The notes beneath the pieces are model-generated. The model made no database searches. It worked only from the letters and a program-made list of their open reading frames with translations, and was not told the origin of the DNA. The translations under genes and the position numbers were made by a program. Positions 1-12,279 of a stretch of 64,000 bases of DNA are shown here, piece by piece. Source of the stretch: Escarpia spicata (lineage: Eukaryota; Annelida; Polychaeta; Sabellida; Siboglinidae); assembly GCA_963995525.1 (NCBI GenBank), contig OZ023206.1, positions 7,630,919 through 7,694,918 of the forward strand. The letters are read 5' to 3'. Numbering within the stretch: position 1 is the first letter of the stretch; the number at the start of each line of letters is the position of its first letter.

Positions 1-532
1 CTGCCAATCTGATATTGACATTTGGATGAGCCAGCATTTCACAAATCGTTACGTGACGCTTATCCAGAGACTCCCACCTCCGTCACGCTTGCCCATAAAC
101 CTCAACCCCTAAGCGTGACGTATGTTATTGATGACCCTCAGAAGAGTAATTAATGCAGAAACATATTATTATGTACATTGTAGAACGGTGTAGTGACGGC
201 TGTGTATTGGCGGCGATTATATATATTTATTATACGGATGGCTACAGTGTGTTCATAATATATTATATATGTCTTAATCATCTGACTCGTTGTGTCAGAT
301 TTAGCTAAAAGTACTGTGAAATGAAAAATAACGGAATTAAATATTGCTTCTCGAGCAATTTGCACATCTATATATCGAGTCATGTGAGGTACAAATATGA
401 ACAGTGAAATTAGTTAATCACCAAATTAATTGCTAATAATACGACGCCTAGTTTCTAGTTAGCATTCTTATTCAGTGGTGAATTATGAGGTGGGCTGCAT
501 TTACAAACATCCTCCTTGTGTCTGCCTCACAG

Positions 533-748
533 ATGGCGCTGCTGCTTGTCATCCTGGCGACTATGTTCCGAACGACGGCCGCTGGCCAACAGTTCTACGT
601 TTGTTACCGTCTCTGCCTGGGCCGTTTCCGCAGATGCCTTCACCGCTGCGAAACCCATGATTGTAATTATAAAAAGGAAAACTGCATGATAATATGCACC
701 GCTCAGAAGACCCAGTGTATCAAGAAATGTCCAAAAGAACTTCGTTAA
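533..748 (+). CDS. Nine-cysteine secreted peptide, mature exon (copy 1)
   Basis: This 216-nt exon encodes 71 residues and ends in TAA. The first 18 residues are hydrophobic (MALLLVILATMF...) and end in TTAAG, as expected of a signal peptide. The rest has cysteines at residues 24, 28, 35, 39, 44, 51, 55, 62 and 66, i.e. CX3C-X6-CX3C-X4-C-X6-CX3C-X6-CX3C, in a basic context. An upstream ATG at 485 would add 16 residues. I reject it because that stretch ends in a pyrimidine-rich tract and CTCACAG exactly where the paralogue at 7755 has its splice acceptor, and it is the part that varies between duplicates. The true first exon, expected to encode about six residues starting MKT, would lie upstream of the window. 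The role is unknown; a secreted, disulphide-rich helical hairpin is my inference. Confidence 0.75.
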   Translation: MALLLVILATMFRTTAAGQQFYVCYRLCLGRFRRCLHRCETHDCNYKKENCMIICTAQKTQCIKKCPKELR

Positions 749-1318
749 TCATGACCGGCATGTTGTAACAGCGTGTGTGGGGGGGGGGGGGGGTACGGGT
801 GGGGAATACGCCCACCATAAGCAAGATATTCAATAACAACAAATAATAAAGTTTATTAAAAAAACAGTTTAATACTCCGAAAGAGGGTGTCTTCTTTATT
901 AAAATCAAAGTCTGATTACAAACAATTTTCAAGATACACGCATTCTAAAATAAATAAAAAGTATGCGTATTGCCCCTTTGCTTCGGCAATACGCCCACCG
1001 AAAGGGGGAATTCGCCCAAGGGTGGGCGTTTTACCCCACAACAAATTAGGCAATCGTTTTGACACAACGTACACCATACATACGGTGCTTACCAATTAAG
1101 CAAATATATGTCCGTATCATTGTGGCTATCATTCTACATACGCCAATCAATACTTATTAGCACTTTACAAAGATACTTGCACGGACACAAACTGCTACAT
1201 ATGCACTTAGCCTACCAACATAATATCGTTCTGTATTTCGATCTTTAAGCACATGCATGTCTTTAACTTCATATGATTTGTATACCACATTGGGAGTTGT
1301 AGGAATGTTTAGTTTCAA

Positions 1319-1470
1319 TTACAAGTGGGTGGCTGGCTCTCACGTCAGCAGCATATTTATAAGCCTTAGTGAGAGTCTCCCGGCAGAAATGTCTCCTTTT
1401 TGACATTGTTGTTACATGCTTTGTATTTGCTTATTTACTATCTGTCGAATAAAGATGTTCCTATTCCAGT
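1319..1470 (+). mobile_element. LINE 3' tail fragment
   Basis: The block starting GGTGGCTGGCTCTCACG, followed by TTAGTGAGAGTCTCCC and an AATAAAG, resembles the 3' untranslated tail of the LINE ending at 23226-23345 (GGTGGCTCTCATGATAGC, TTAATGAGAGACTCCC, AATAAATA). It is probably a severely 5'-truncated insertion of the same or a related family. The match is by eye and imperfect. Confidence 0.5.
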
Positions 1471-1609
1471 TCCATGGTATAATTGATATAAAGAAATGAA
1501 TGAATCATCCATAATGCAAGTCGTCTAATTGTGTCAAGCCAACTCATCGAGAGGCATTACTGTGATGTCTTCTCCGTTGCACTGTGAGACGTGACATGGT
1601 GTGACTTTT

Positions 1610-1984
1610 CTAGTCCTCATCAGATTCACAATTGGGACAAATGAACCCCACTTAGCTTGGCGTGCTGTGGTCGTGGGCCCATTTTTTTTTACACATTTGA
1701 CACTGGACCCATTTCCCCCGTGATTTGCTATTTGAAAACGGCTCGCTACACACAAGGCACGGCCACTCTTCATCTTCGTTATCGCTGCTTTCGGATGTAG
1801 CTTCTTTCTCTGTCTTGTGTTTCTTTGTCGATGCACTGCGGACGGTGGTTGTCTTCTTCCTTTTCTGGTCGCCGGCCTTTTCCACCAAACTCTGTTTGTA
1901 TGGAAACGACGTGAGGCATGCTGCAAATTCAGCCTTTCGCGTACGAGCTGTGGGCGCTGCAATCTGCGGAGTTGGAGAAATCAT
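1610..1984 (-). pseudogene. pogo/Tigger-type DDE transposase relic, C-terminal zinc finger
   Basis: The minus strand encodes a basic, serine-rich linker with KKHKTEKE and SSDNEDEE, then CLVCSEPFSNSKSRGKW, CQMCKKKW and AHDH. After a frameshift in a run of T (about 1681-1690) it continues with FICPNC and an acidic end, SDED, before a stop at 1610-1612. A PHD-like C-x2-C finger at the extreme C-terminus, preceded by an acidic linker, is known from invertebrate pogo/jerky-like DDE transposases. The catalytic core is absent and the frame is broken, so this is a relic. An even shorter remnant of it survives in the duplicate at about 24855-24960. Confidence 0.6.
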
Positions 1985-2260
1985 CCTGCTGACCCCCCGA
2001 GCAGTATCTATAACGTATAATTCAATAAAATAAACACTATATTAACTCTTTCTATAAATTTAAATTTTCAGAATATATGGCTGCAAGATGGATGTGAGAA
2101 AGCCGTAGAAGATACAAGAAAATAAAAAACGTTGTTGTGTTTCAGACAGGCTCAGACCAGGATATGTGACTGACAATAGGAAAACTAATACGTTGTATGT
2201 TCTGCCAGAGGATGTAAAATAGTGCAATATATGGAGTAAACTGTACTCTTGAATTACCAA

Positions 2261-3480
2261 TCTAATTTGTTGTGAATTAAATGTGTTTGCTACTTTTCCG
2301 GAGCTATACTTTATGTTGAATAAAATGTGCAGTATTCAAGATGTTCGACGAAAGTTCATATTTACCCTGTGATTTGACCTGTGGACTAAATCACATTTTG
2401 TGAAGCAATAACAAATACACAAATGAACGACCTCAACAGAAATAGGTTTGTTTACATGATATAGAAATTATTCCTTTTCTTGTACATCACATATTTGTTG
2501 GGCTTTGTGGCTCCATTCTTTTATTCATTCACATTTCTTAAACACATTGCACACATTTCTGCGCATATTGTTTAGACGTTGGCAATAATGAAATAGAAAG
2601 TATTACATTTGTTGAACTGTGAACATGTCGCTGAACATTTTATCAAATGCTTGCAGTGAGAGATGTCAATAATTCAATGGATGTCCTTTTCTGTCCATGT
2701 CTGGAAGAAATACAAAATTGATTAATTACACCTAGAAAAAATGTGTACAGCATTTACATGTGTACATGTATATTATCAAGATATTGAGTAAACACATTAC
2801 ACATTTAATATGAGTGTCAGTCTACCAATGATGCCCAAACCATCTGATGTGGAGTTATTACATACAGTGCATTGGACCACACAGGCAACTGGATGCTCCC
2901 TGTGTCATGCAGCGGCTAACACAACGTGCTCGTAGCACATTGTAAACACCCCAACAGATAATACTTCTTCCAGTTTCATAGACCTGATTTAATCTGATAG
3001 AGAAAAGGGATAACAGTTGAATGATACATTACACAGGTTCCGTCACCACGGCGGCCGACGCCGGTTAAAGCGCATCTGGACATTTTATGGACATCTTTGA
3101 ATTGTGGACTAAAGTGTTTATTTTTGTACTAGAGGAGTGAAATGCATCTACGTACCATGGTGTAATTCTTATTCAATGCAAACCTTGGAACTGGCCGCTA
3201 AGTGGACCCGCGACCATTCTCGCACACACTCTGCGCATGCGCCGCGAAAGAGGTCTATTCAACCTCCAGGGTTCATGATACAGTTAGACTTCCTGTTTCG
3301 TTCGTTTTACCAAAAAGAGTGCAGTGTATTTTTGAGAAATGATTTTTGTTTAAAAAAAGTTACCTGCTCTGACATAAATGCACTTGAGTAGTCAGATGTA
3401 CAGCTGTAGAAGGTGTTGATTGTAAAATGGTGGATGTCTAGATGATTTGAAAAAGCGAAAGGATATTTGGCAGCAATTTG
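2261..3480. other. No gene seen
   Basis: This is AT-rich sequence without a convincing exon or element. The one notable site is a palindromic GCGCATGC core at about 3233-3243, like an NRF-1 binding site, in a small GC-richer patch. No reading frame starts from it. Confidence 0.4.
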
Positions 3481-3490
3481 CGTGTTTGAC

Positions 3491-3665
3491 CCTTAGGCGG
3501 AGTAATGCTTGCCGGCATTCGTAAATATTGACGGGTGTCACACATACAGGCATTTTACGAGAGCTAGAAATATTCGAATTTTCAATGGGATGATGATAAC
3601 AGCAGGTGATATGTTTAAGCATTTTGGTAGGTCACGTTTTATTATAATCAGACAAAACGTTAACA
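3491..3665 (-). repeat. Dispersed repeat, inverted relative to 30548-30720
   Basis: Read on the minus strand, this stretch contains TTTGTCTGATTATAA, then ACGTGACCTACC, AGCTCTCGTAAAATGCCTG, GTGACACCCGTCAATATTTACG and a final GCATTACTCCG. The same ordered blocks occur on the plus strand at 30548-30720. It is a SINE body or another dispersed repeat; the head of the element is not visible here. Confidence 0.75.
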
Positions 3666-5790
3666 CAAGGTCGCCTATGGGAAAACTAACTGTATAATAA
3701 TCCCTCAAACGGCAACGCTGACGGACGAATAGTGCGAGCAGGGACTCTGATACGGATGAGCGGCATGCCGTCTCTGAATAACCTTAATGCATCTCGCAAC
3801 TTGCCGCCGCCGTACACTCCTCTGTATGTTTTTTCTTGTAGTGCCTGACCATATTTTAGACTGTAAATGAGCACACAGATTAATAAAATACGATATTACA
3901 AAAGAAATATAATACTGCAAACCTAGTGTCCGCCTTATCTATATTAAGTGGTATATCGAAATGGTAGTAGATAGATTGGTATTGATACTTGTATAATTAT
4001 TATTATAATCATTATTATTATTATACAAGGTATTACTATTCTTTAAAAATATGTGTATGTGCGTGCGTGCGTACGTGTGTGTGACGTCACAGGTCGAGGG
4101 AAGGTAAATATGACTTCGTAGGCACCCCCATCATCAGGGTGGTTCAGGGGTTCACACACATTCCCCTTTTTGACACACTGTTTGTTTAAGAAGGCAATCT
4201 TTGTAAACAAAATATGATTTTTTGAGACAATGGAATGTTTATAAGAAATCATACATCCCTTTTGAAAGAACGTCGTTCTTTAACAGTTAAGCTGTGCTAA
4301 GCTGTCTGGGTAGTTGTGATACACCTCAGGCGTGAGGGTATTTGGATGTTTCTGCTGAACCTGAAAGAGGGTGTGCAGTTGGACGTGATCCAAATAATGG
4401 GGCAATATGCTGCCTTCATATTCTCTTTTCTTTGCCCCGTAAACGGGCTTCGTGGTGTATGTCTCAATTACCAAAGTATGTTGCGATCGTCTAGTATGAC
4501 TGATTACTACGGCAAATAAGAATCAGTTGGGTAGATCAACTAAACAGATAAAGTGTGAGCTATTTGTCAATATAAATTATGTAAAAAATAAGTTGCTTGT
4601 TTTCTTTTCAGAATTCTCCAAACTAATGATGACAAGAAATTGATGTATGTTTCTTCTACAAGGCAAGGATTACATAATTACATATGCGGATCTAGACTGG
4701 CTGCAGGGCGCTCTTGATGCACCAGGATTACAAGATGATTAGCATAATGAAGTGCTTCTACTCAACATGTATACTAGCGTCATGTCAATTCGTTACTTAT
4801 AAGATTGTACTTATTTCATTCCGCAACTTCTACACGCTTAATAAGCGGCTGGTCGTGACACCACGCGGCTGGTTGTGACACCAAGCGGCAAGAGGTGATT
4901 CCAAGCGGCAATAAATTAGGAAACAGGCATCGATATAATTGGTGTAGCAACAGCGTTGAATAAGCTGGAACTGTCACGGTAAATGGCGCTGTATAAATCG
5001 CCTGTTAGTCCCACCTTTGCGTTGTTCCAAACAGAAAGTGCAGTTGGTTTTGGCAAGCAATTCAGTGTGACTTATATGTATAACATAACTGAAATAAAAC
5101 CCCAGCTGTCCTGATAATAGCCAAACAGAAAGAGAAGAACATTAAAAAACGTTGTCTGCGCTTCGCCGAGAAGTAGAAGGTGTGACTCAACTGGCAACAT
5201 TGTGAGCACTTTCAACTGTTCTTGTGTTGCAAGATGCACTTTAGTATTCGATGTCTTATCGATACCACACGCCCTATTATCAATTCATGTTGCGCTTTCA
5301 TTCGCACAATTTATTTATCTTACAAATATGCGTTTTGCATTGAACTATGTGTACATTTTGACATGTCATCTTACATGGAAATAAAATGATGAACATCATG
5401 AAACTAATTAGTTGTCGTTGGGTCGCCAGCGACAGAGAAGAGACCACAAAGTCTATTCGTTCATATATATCTACCACTGTCTATAGCATAGCAAGGCCCT
5501 ATTTAATTTATAAAGAAAGTTAATTGAAACAACGTGAGGTGGTCGAATTCTCTGCGATTTCGAAACAGCAGCAGCAAGTATAGAACCCGGATTCTGAAGT
5601 TTGGGACGTAAAAGAACCACCAAGGACGACAAGCTCCATGGCTTTGTGGCCATCCTGGGTGCCGGCGTAGACAGATTGGTTTGGCGATAATGTTCTGGAA
5701 ACACTGACTAGTTCAATGATACATCATAGTACATTCAACTTCAAACCACGATATATACAGATTAGACGAGAGGCAACTAGAAACATCCTC
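3666..5790. other. No gene seen; short tandem repeats
   Basis: No supported exon. There is a CRE-like GTGACGTCAC at about 4081-4090, three imperfect copies of a roughly 21-bp unit (CGGCTGGTTGTGACACCAAG) at about 4850-4910, and a TATAAAT at about 4990. These are isolated and I assign no gene to them. Confidence 0.35.
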
Positions 5791-5793
5791 TAC

Positions 5794-6095
5794 TATTGTA
5801 TCTGACGGGTGTACAGTACTAACACTACACCATAATAACGGCCCTCTCGCCATTGTATCTGACGGGTGTGCAGTACTACCACTACACCACAATAACGGCC
5901 CTCTCGCTATTGTATCTGACGGGTGTGCAGTACTACCATTACACCACAATAACGGTCCTCTCGCCATTGTATCTGACGGGTGTGCAGTACTACAACTACA
6001 CCACAATAACGGCTCTCTCGCCATTGTATCTGACGGGTGTGCAGTATTACCACTACACCACAATAACGGCCGTCTCGCCATTGTATCTGACACGG
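5794..6095. repeat. 57-bp minisatellite, about five copies
   Basis: TCTGACGGGTGTGCAGTACT recurs at 5801, 5858, 5915, 5972 and 6029, with a partial copy at 6086, always 57 bp apart. Because 57 is a multiple of three, both strands show long open frames with a 19-residue repeat. These follow from the period and are not evidence of a protein. Confidence 0.95.
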
Positions 6096-7224
6096 TCTTT
6101 CGATCTGTAACGATGATGCAAAGGGTTTATAGTGCAAATAGGCAGTAGAGCCAAATAATACCCTCATTGGTGTCATATACTCGGATGGACTAAAATAAGA
6201 ATATCATTTTATAGCGTCAACGTATATTCTTTTGATGCTTTTCTCTTAATGTGACGTAGAAATACACTTGTTTAGTCTGGGTGCACTCGGATCCGGTCTT
6301 CTAGTCACTGTGATAGCGCGTCCAACAGAGAGTGCCGACTCAACTTTCACGACTTGACAAAACACTTTGACTTTGAGAGGTGTGCCGGCTGTGTTTTGCT
6401 GGCGAGTTCATTTACTCCAACCACAAGTGCGTCGTTTGAATTGGCGGAATAGGATACAATTCACGATGAATTGTTAATAGTCTACATGCGCAGGTCAAAA
6501 GACTAACTCGTTTGATTAAATTTAACATGATAAAATAAAATAAAATAATTTTGTGTATTGAACTCATTTGACATGTGCTCGCATATTGACACATTATTAA
6601 TGACTGGAGTATTTTGAGCTGCAAGTATACGCCTGGAAATATACAAGTAGGCCGGCCCTTGAGTGACAACGACATTACATTCTTAGCGCTGTATTTATTT
6701 TGGGAAGAGTGCATTGCTTTCGAAGAGATACACTACACAGTAGGAGGGCATTGATACCAGCACGTCTTTCTGAAAGGGCGCCAGTTCACGACGGTCGAAC
6801 TACAGCTTGGAAGTAAGGATGTTTGTACCATTATGCTAGAGAATATCTTGCGGAAATGATATTTCCGGGCACATGTTTCGTTGCGTGAAGGCGTGCATGG
6901 TTTCTCGTTCTCCCGGAATATAATTATGTTCCATTGCTTTTTCGTGTCATAACTCCAACATTGATATCTTCGAACATGCTCATCGCTCGCGTGAATGCGT
7001 GCAAGCTATTGTGAATTAATTCAATTAACATTATCATTTATTTATTTATTTATTCGGCGAGTAACCTAGAGAATCCGTCTTTGACTAGTGTATGTGGTTT
7101 AATCCTCGAGTGATGCAAGTCTTGTGTGTATATGATAATCATCAAATGTGATGTTTCATCTGTCAGACATACTACTTGTCGTGTGAATTGTTTCAGTCGC
7201 TCAGTTGACATTTGAAGAACCAAT

Positions 7225-7970
7225 ATGAAAACACCCCCGATGGTGAGCATATTGGCATTACTGTCTTATGTGTATCTCATTTAATACGCAGCGTGACAAT
7301 CACTCATCTGTGCAGTTATTAAGTAGAAGACCTCTAGAGCGGCCATCCATGTCACTGACACAAAATGGCCTGATTAGAAAATTTATAAAGCGGGTAAGAT
7401 AATACACATATTATGTAGTTCTGGCATGCCTATGTGTACACGCATATAAAAGGTGGACGGTTATGAGGTACACTGATCAATAAAACTATGTTGATGGACA
7501 ATTTCTATTTAAGATCAAATAAGAAGAAATACAATTGATGTAGTGTGTGTATTATAACAGCTACTACTGCTGCTGCTGCTGCTGCAGCTGCTGCTGCTGC
7601 TGCTGGTGTTGCTGTTGCTGCTGATGCTGCTGTAACTGTTGCTGCTACTACTACTATTAGCACTACTGCTTTTGCTATATCTACAACTCTCTTTGTCCCT
7701 ACCTCCACTTCCACCACCACTGTTACCATCGTCCTCATTGTGTTTGTCTCACAGGTGGTGCTGCTACTGATCACCCTGGCGGCAGTATGGCGCCCGACGG
7801 AAGCCGTCGGTAGACTTGTGCTGTGTGTGCGCGAGTGCGTGCGGGAGTTCCGCAAGTGTCTGGCTCGTTGCTCCTACATTGATTGCCAAAGCGAAGAAGC
7901 AGTGTGTATCAACATGTGCACCTCTATCAAGGTGATGTGCATAGCCAAATGTCCGGGCGATCTGCCTTGA
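7225..7970 (+). CDS. Nine-cysteine secreted peptide gene, two coding exons (copy 2)
   Basis: Exon 1 (7225-7242) reads MKTPPM and stops at a GTGAGC donor. Exon 2 (7755-7970) follows a CTCACAG acceptor and starts VVLLLITLAAVW. Both boundaries are phase 0. The spliced product has 77 residues: a clear signal peptide (basic start, hydrophobic core, small residues near TEAVG), then a nine-cysteine domain with exactly the spacing of the copies at 533 and 24552. Exon 2 is 216 nt, as in both other copies, and aligns without gaps. The 512-bp intron holds a (TGC)n tract. A TTTCAG just upstream of exon 1 could be the acceptor of a 5' UTR intron. Most non-cysteine residues differ from the other copies, so the fold is conserved while the surface has diverged. 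The function is not recognised; candidates are defence, venom-like, mucus or signalling peptides. Confidence 0.8.
7565..7660. repeat. (TGC)n microsatellite in intron
   Basis: Imperfect trinucleotide run within the intron of the peptide gene. It creates an apparent alanine-rich extension if the intron is read through; I treat that as an artefact. Confidence 0.9.
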
Positions 7971-8660
7971 TCAAGATTGTGTTGACACAATGACGTTTGA
8001 CATTTATATTGACGATTGTTGCGACTAGCTGCGTGCATTTTAGTATTTCAGGCAACGTGTTAATGACTACGATGTTGATCTTAGATCATATACAGTTCAA
8101 ACTGTTTAATGGCAATACAAATATTTTATTTCTTCATTTATTCCCACTGTTGTGACAAGATGGACTTCCCATACGATATCTAAAAAAGTAATTGTTTCAT
8201 CACGTGATCATTACCAGTGTACATATCAGCAGTATAAGAATAACCGGTTAGTGTTTCTAATGCGATAGTAGCAGATTGTCGTGACTAGCTGAAATGGACC
8301 AGGAGATCCTGTAAACAGTAGGGAAAGAACGGACACAATGGGATTGTAGGGCAAACTGAGATATGGTTATATCGATACCTAACAGTGTTGTCTGGCGGAC
8401 ATCCGTGTGGACACATTATAAGCACAGGAGACTACTTGGTTGCGATCTTAGACTACTCAGTTTTCCTCTTTTCAAATGTTCTGATTTAAGTGTAGTTCTG
8501 TGGAAACAGATTGTATGATAATTATGCGCACTGGACAAAGTGCTTGTTAAATACAGTGATAATGATTAATGTTATTTCTTTGTTGGTTTTTTACTTTAGC
8601 TTGAGCGAACATATATAAAAAATCATGTCATGTTTTAGATAGCTGCTTGGGCAAAACGGG
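7971..8660. other. 3' flank of peptide gene, no further gene seen
   Basis: AATACAAATATTTTATTTC at about 8115 may lie near the 3' end of the transcript, but no clean AATAAA was found close to the stop. The rest is unassigned. Confidence 0.35.
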
Positions 8661-8940
8661 TAAGTTGTGCACGGCCAAAATGGTACAGCGAATTGCTCAC
8701 TAGAGAGTCTTATTGACTATAGTATGCACATGACACGGCAGCTAATTACTTCATTTAGATTATTCAAGGATACACAAAGCGCTGTGTCAAAAACATTTAG
8801 ATATATTGTAGAAAGCTGTACCCGTGCACAACTAAAACTTGCTTCTCACGGCACCCAATGTAAATCCAATTTTTCCGACCAGGGCGGACAAATAAAACGT
8901 GAAATGGCCATGCAAAATCAACAAATTTGCATGTTCATCG

Positions 8941-9240
<300 letters not shown>

Positions 9241-9428
9241 TTCTGTCCTCTCTATTTTCTCTCGCCTCTCTCTCCTTCTATCTTCTCTCTCCAGTTTTTC
9301 TAGTGGAGAAATTATGCTATTATTACGTTATGTCATGGTACAAAGGACTGCACCGCACAACTCTCGTCGACTTTTGCACATTTACAACGTAAATCTGCAC
9401 CATTCATTTAAGTCTTCATGTGTGTGTG

Positions 9429-9480
<52 letters not shown>

Positions 9481-9806
9481 TGTGTGTGTGTATACTGCAC
9501 AACTGAACATGCGGACGACACACATACAGTGACTGCATTCAATAGGGACAATTTCGGAGTTTCACTAAGATTCTGATGAGCTCATCAGCCGGATTATGCT
9601 CTTTATTTCAACTTCGCTTCTTAACAGCGATCTTGTATACTGAAATATGTCAACACCAGAGCGCGCCACATTTCCGCCGGTGTCACACGGAAATAATGTC
9701 ATCGGTGACACGGCGGAGGATTTTTCATTTTGAAAAACCTCCTTAAATTTATCAACGGATTCTGTTTAGTGATGGATATTCATTACGAGCTCACCATCTT
9801 ATCCAT

Positions 9807-9884
9807 GCATGTACTCATCTTACCCATGCACCTCATCTTACCCATGCACCTCATCTTACCCATGCACCTCATCTTACCCATGCA
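9807..9884. repeat. 18-bp tandem repeat
   Basis: About four copies of CATCTTACCCATGCACCT. Confidence 0.9.
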
Positions 9885-10389
9885 CATTGCGAGCCTGGCG
9901 ACTAGCAAGGTCATCGATTAACTCATCAAAATGTACCTCCGAAGACGGTCGTAATGTACACTCATCAGTTCAACAGGTGAATAGTCCCAGCGTCATCGTA
10001 GGCGTCGGAACCGTTGGGGCTTAGGGGATGGGTGGGGGCTGGGCCCCTTAATATTTTGGCTGCGTGGCTGGAGATGTGCTTACCCCCCAATACTTCAGCA
10101 AGGGGTCAGGTGGGTATTATTGGTGAGCCGCAACAGGGGAACATTTGAAGAATTTGGTGAGCGTCAAAGTGGGATGGGTTTTGGTGAGCCTAGCCTATCA
10201 TCAGGCCAGGGCTGTACGAAGCCTAGAGTTGTGTCGCAATTTTGAAAAACGAAAGTTCATTACTGCAGTCAACGACCGCCAATACTACATGGATTGGAAG
10301 AGCTATTCCGACATTAAGAAATGCATCCGTGTCCTGTTTATTAAGTATTAACTTATACAACGTGTTCTTTGCTTATAACATCGCCTTCC

Positions 10390-10611
10390 TCACTCATCGG
10401 TGAATATCTTTGAGAATTCTGCGATTTTATTGCGCTCAATGCCAAGGACATGATCGACATCGTGTTTGAGTAAGTCGATTAGCGCAACATCTGTTTTAAA
10501 TATGTTTGAGTACGTCATGTCTATAGTGTAGGGGCACATTTGTTTGTCAGTTGTCACACTACCACGCACGTAATAAGTTGGTAGTGTGAAAGTCGTAAAG
10601 TTATTATTCAT
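10390..10611 (-). CDS. Hypothetical 73-residue ORF
   Basis: A minus-strand frame from ATG to TGA encodes MNNNFTTFTLPTYY..., a middle rich in D, I and L, and an acidic end, KIFTDE. Its composition looks protein-like rather than repetitive and it does not shadow another gene. I recognise no motif, signal peptide or membrane segment. It could be a single exon, a small gene or chance. Confidence 0.25.
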   Translation of the reverse strand: MNNNFTTFTLPTYYVRGSVTTDKQMCPYTIDMTYSNIFKTDVALIDLLKHDVDHVLGIERNKIAEFSKIFTDE

Positions 10612-10724
10612 GACCTATATGTCAAACCGAAATCAAAGGGGTTTAATGAACCTATATATATATATATATATAAATATATACAGACAATCACTCAGACAGA
10701 CAGTCAGACGGACAGGCAGACCTA

Positions 10725-11040
10725 CAGTCATGTCTGGAGCGCAGTAAGGCAGAGGTAAGAGCTCCGGATTCTCGACTAAGAGAACGCGGGTTCGAATCCT
10801 GTGCGGCGGTGTGGAACCTTGGGCAATTCACTCAGCTGTATGAATGAGTACCTGGATATAGACTGTGGTCGATATTTGTGTACGAATAGTCTTCGTGCAT
10901 TAATTGCAGTGTGGCTGCTTTCTTCCCAGAGAAGTCAAGATGGTGTTCGACTGAACAGGTCTGCCAGAGAGTAAAGTGTAAAGCGCTTAGAGCACTCCTG
11001 AGGACTGGATACTGCGCTATATAAAAACTTACCTTTTACA
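10725..11040 (+). mobile_element. tRNA-derived SINE
   Basis: The head is tRNA-like: an A-box-like AGGCAGAGGTAAGAG and a perfect B box, GGTTCGAATCC, at about 10789-10799 form an internal RNA polymerase III promoter. The body ends with AAAGCGCTTAGAGC and GCGCTATATAAA, a tail shared by many animal SINEs that borrow the 3' end of an L2/CR1-like LINE. A (CAGA)n tract follows. Confidence 0.8.
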
Positions 11041-11099
11041 GTCTAGCAATGACGCAGCAATAATATACAGACATCCTGACATACATACACACATGCATA

Positions 11100-11120
11100 C
11101 AGACTGACAGACAGACAGAC

Positions 11121-11151
<31 letters not shown>

Positions 11152-11220
11152 GAGACAGGCAGGCAGGCAGGCAGGCAGACAGACAGACAGACAATAGACG
11201 GACGGACGGACAGACGGACA
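11100..11220. repeat. (CAGA)n / (GCAG)n microsatellite
   Basis: CAGA tetranucleotides, then GCAG tetranucleotides, then CAGA again. It lies just downstream of the SINE, and a shorter CAGA-like run sits upstream of it at about 10680-10710. Confidence 0.95.
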
Positions 11221-11479
11221 CATAACCACTTAGATATTGTCATTCACTGAATGTGAGAGACGTCTTTACTATTAAAATGACGCATTCGTTTATAACAGGA
11301 TTACAGTCACACATTCCGTTTAGAAGATCACTACGTGATCACGCGTAATCAAAGTAAGGCCTCTTCAACTATAAGTGGCTGTTACCCATGAACCTGGTAG
11401 TTTGGCGGATCTCTCGATACATAGCTGTTGACTTGTCAGGCGTCGACAGTAAGTGCCACCCTAAGTGCTGGTTGGCGAC

Positions 11480-12261
11480 TTATACCATTCAGCACCTTTG
11501 GACCCTTTGACACATTGTTGTACATTTCAAGACATCTTAAGCACGGTATGTATTGTTTTTTAACACAGTTATTATTAAATAGAACGTCCACGGTTTAGAA
11601 GTACACTGACGCGAATACGTCGATCTGGGTATCACCTATTGTGGAAAAAAGGCATTTGGTAAGTGCTGCCAATTTTTTTAAGGAGACTGTATCTTGAAAA
11701 AAAATTGGTTTTAGTGCAAGTGTTTTGTGTGTGCGTGTGTGCGTGTGTGCGTGTGTGCGTGTGTGCGTGTGTTAGTGTGCGTGTTTTTCTATGTTATATA
11801 TATATATATACGTGGTGCTGATATGTGTGGATACATTAACGGAGAGATAGTTCCAATATGTGTTGAGAGCAGCGAGCGTTTTGAGCGTGGGAGAAAGTGT
11901 AGAACGGACAGCCTGATGTTGGACGCACTAATCGTAACGTGTATTCTTGGCCACCCACCTCTGTCCATACTTTACGTAACAACCCTTACACATACGTTTA
12001 AGTTAATACTGAACTGGTGTCTCGATGTGTTAATTTGCATCTCTGAGTTTGGAGTCATTATTCCTTCATTCAGTCAGTCAGGGCATTTGATGTGCGAACC
12101 ATTTAGTCATTCATTCAAACATGTGGCGCGATAGACATCCATTCCGTCGTCCACCCAGACGATGTGTGTAAGGAATCGAGTGTTTTGTTCCATTAGTCCG
12201 TCCTGTCAGCAATTGTTGCGTCGAATGTTTCAGTTGCTCCGTTGACACGGCAAGAACCAAG
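11480..12261 (+). other. Possible 5' region of the orphan peptide exon
   Basis: A GCACG|GTATGT donor-like site at about 11545 and a TTTCAG acceptor-like site at about 12231 could bound an intron in the 5' UTR of the exon at 12262. The region also holds a GTGTGC repeat at 11725-11775. This is inference from splice-like sites only. Confidence 0.25.
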
Positions 12262-12279
12262 ATGAAGACACACATCATC
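12262..12279 (+). CDS. Orphan first exon of a nine-cysteine peptide gene
   Basis: The six codons MKTHII are followed directly by a GTGAGT donor. The flanks parallel the first exon at 7225: TTTCAGTTGCTCCGTTGAC here and TTTCAGTCGCTCAGTTGAC there, then AAGAACCAA before the ATG in both. No matching second exon is visible in the next several hundred bases, where transposon sequence begins. The next in-phase, correctly oriented mature exon is at 24552-24767. An intron of 12,272 bp spanning the transposon nest would join them in phase 0 and restore a normal signal peptide. The alternative is a dead paralogue left by partial duplication. Confidence 0.6.

Larger units (their letters stand above)
1..2260 (+). 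repeat. Segmental duplication, copy A (partner 24283-25140)
   Basis: Blocks of this interval recur in the same order and orientation at 24283-25140. Positions 1-90 match 24283-24362, about 345-847 match 24363-24855, about 1717-1812 match 24856-24956, and about 2070-2260 match 24957-25140. Copy A carries about 250, 860 and 260 bp that copy B lacks, so B looks like a shortened derivative, or A has gained insertions. The unit holds a nine-cysteine peptide exon and a pogo-like transposase relic. The left boundary lies outside the window. Confidence 0.85.

Noticed and set aside
485..532. Upstream ATG giving a 16-residue N-terminal extension of the nine-cysteine peptide
   Set aside because: It coincides with a pyrimidine tract and CTCACAG acceptor conserved in the paralogue, and its codons vary between duplicates while the downstream exon does not.
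7545..7754. Alanine-rich N-terminal extension of the second peptide
   Set aside because: It is translation of an intronic (TGC)n tract; the spliced MKTPPM exon gives a better signal peptide.
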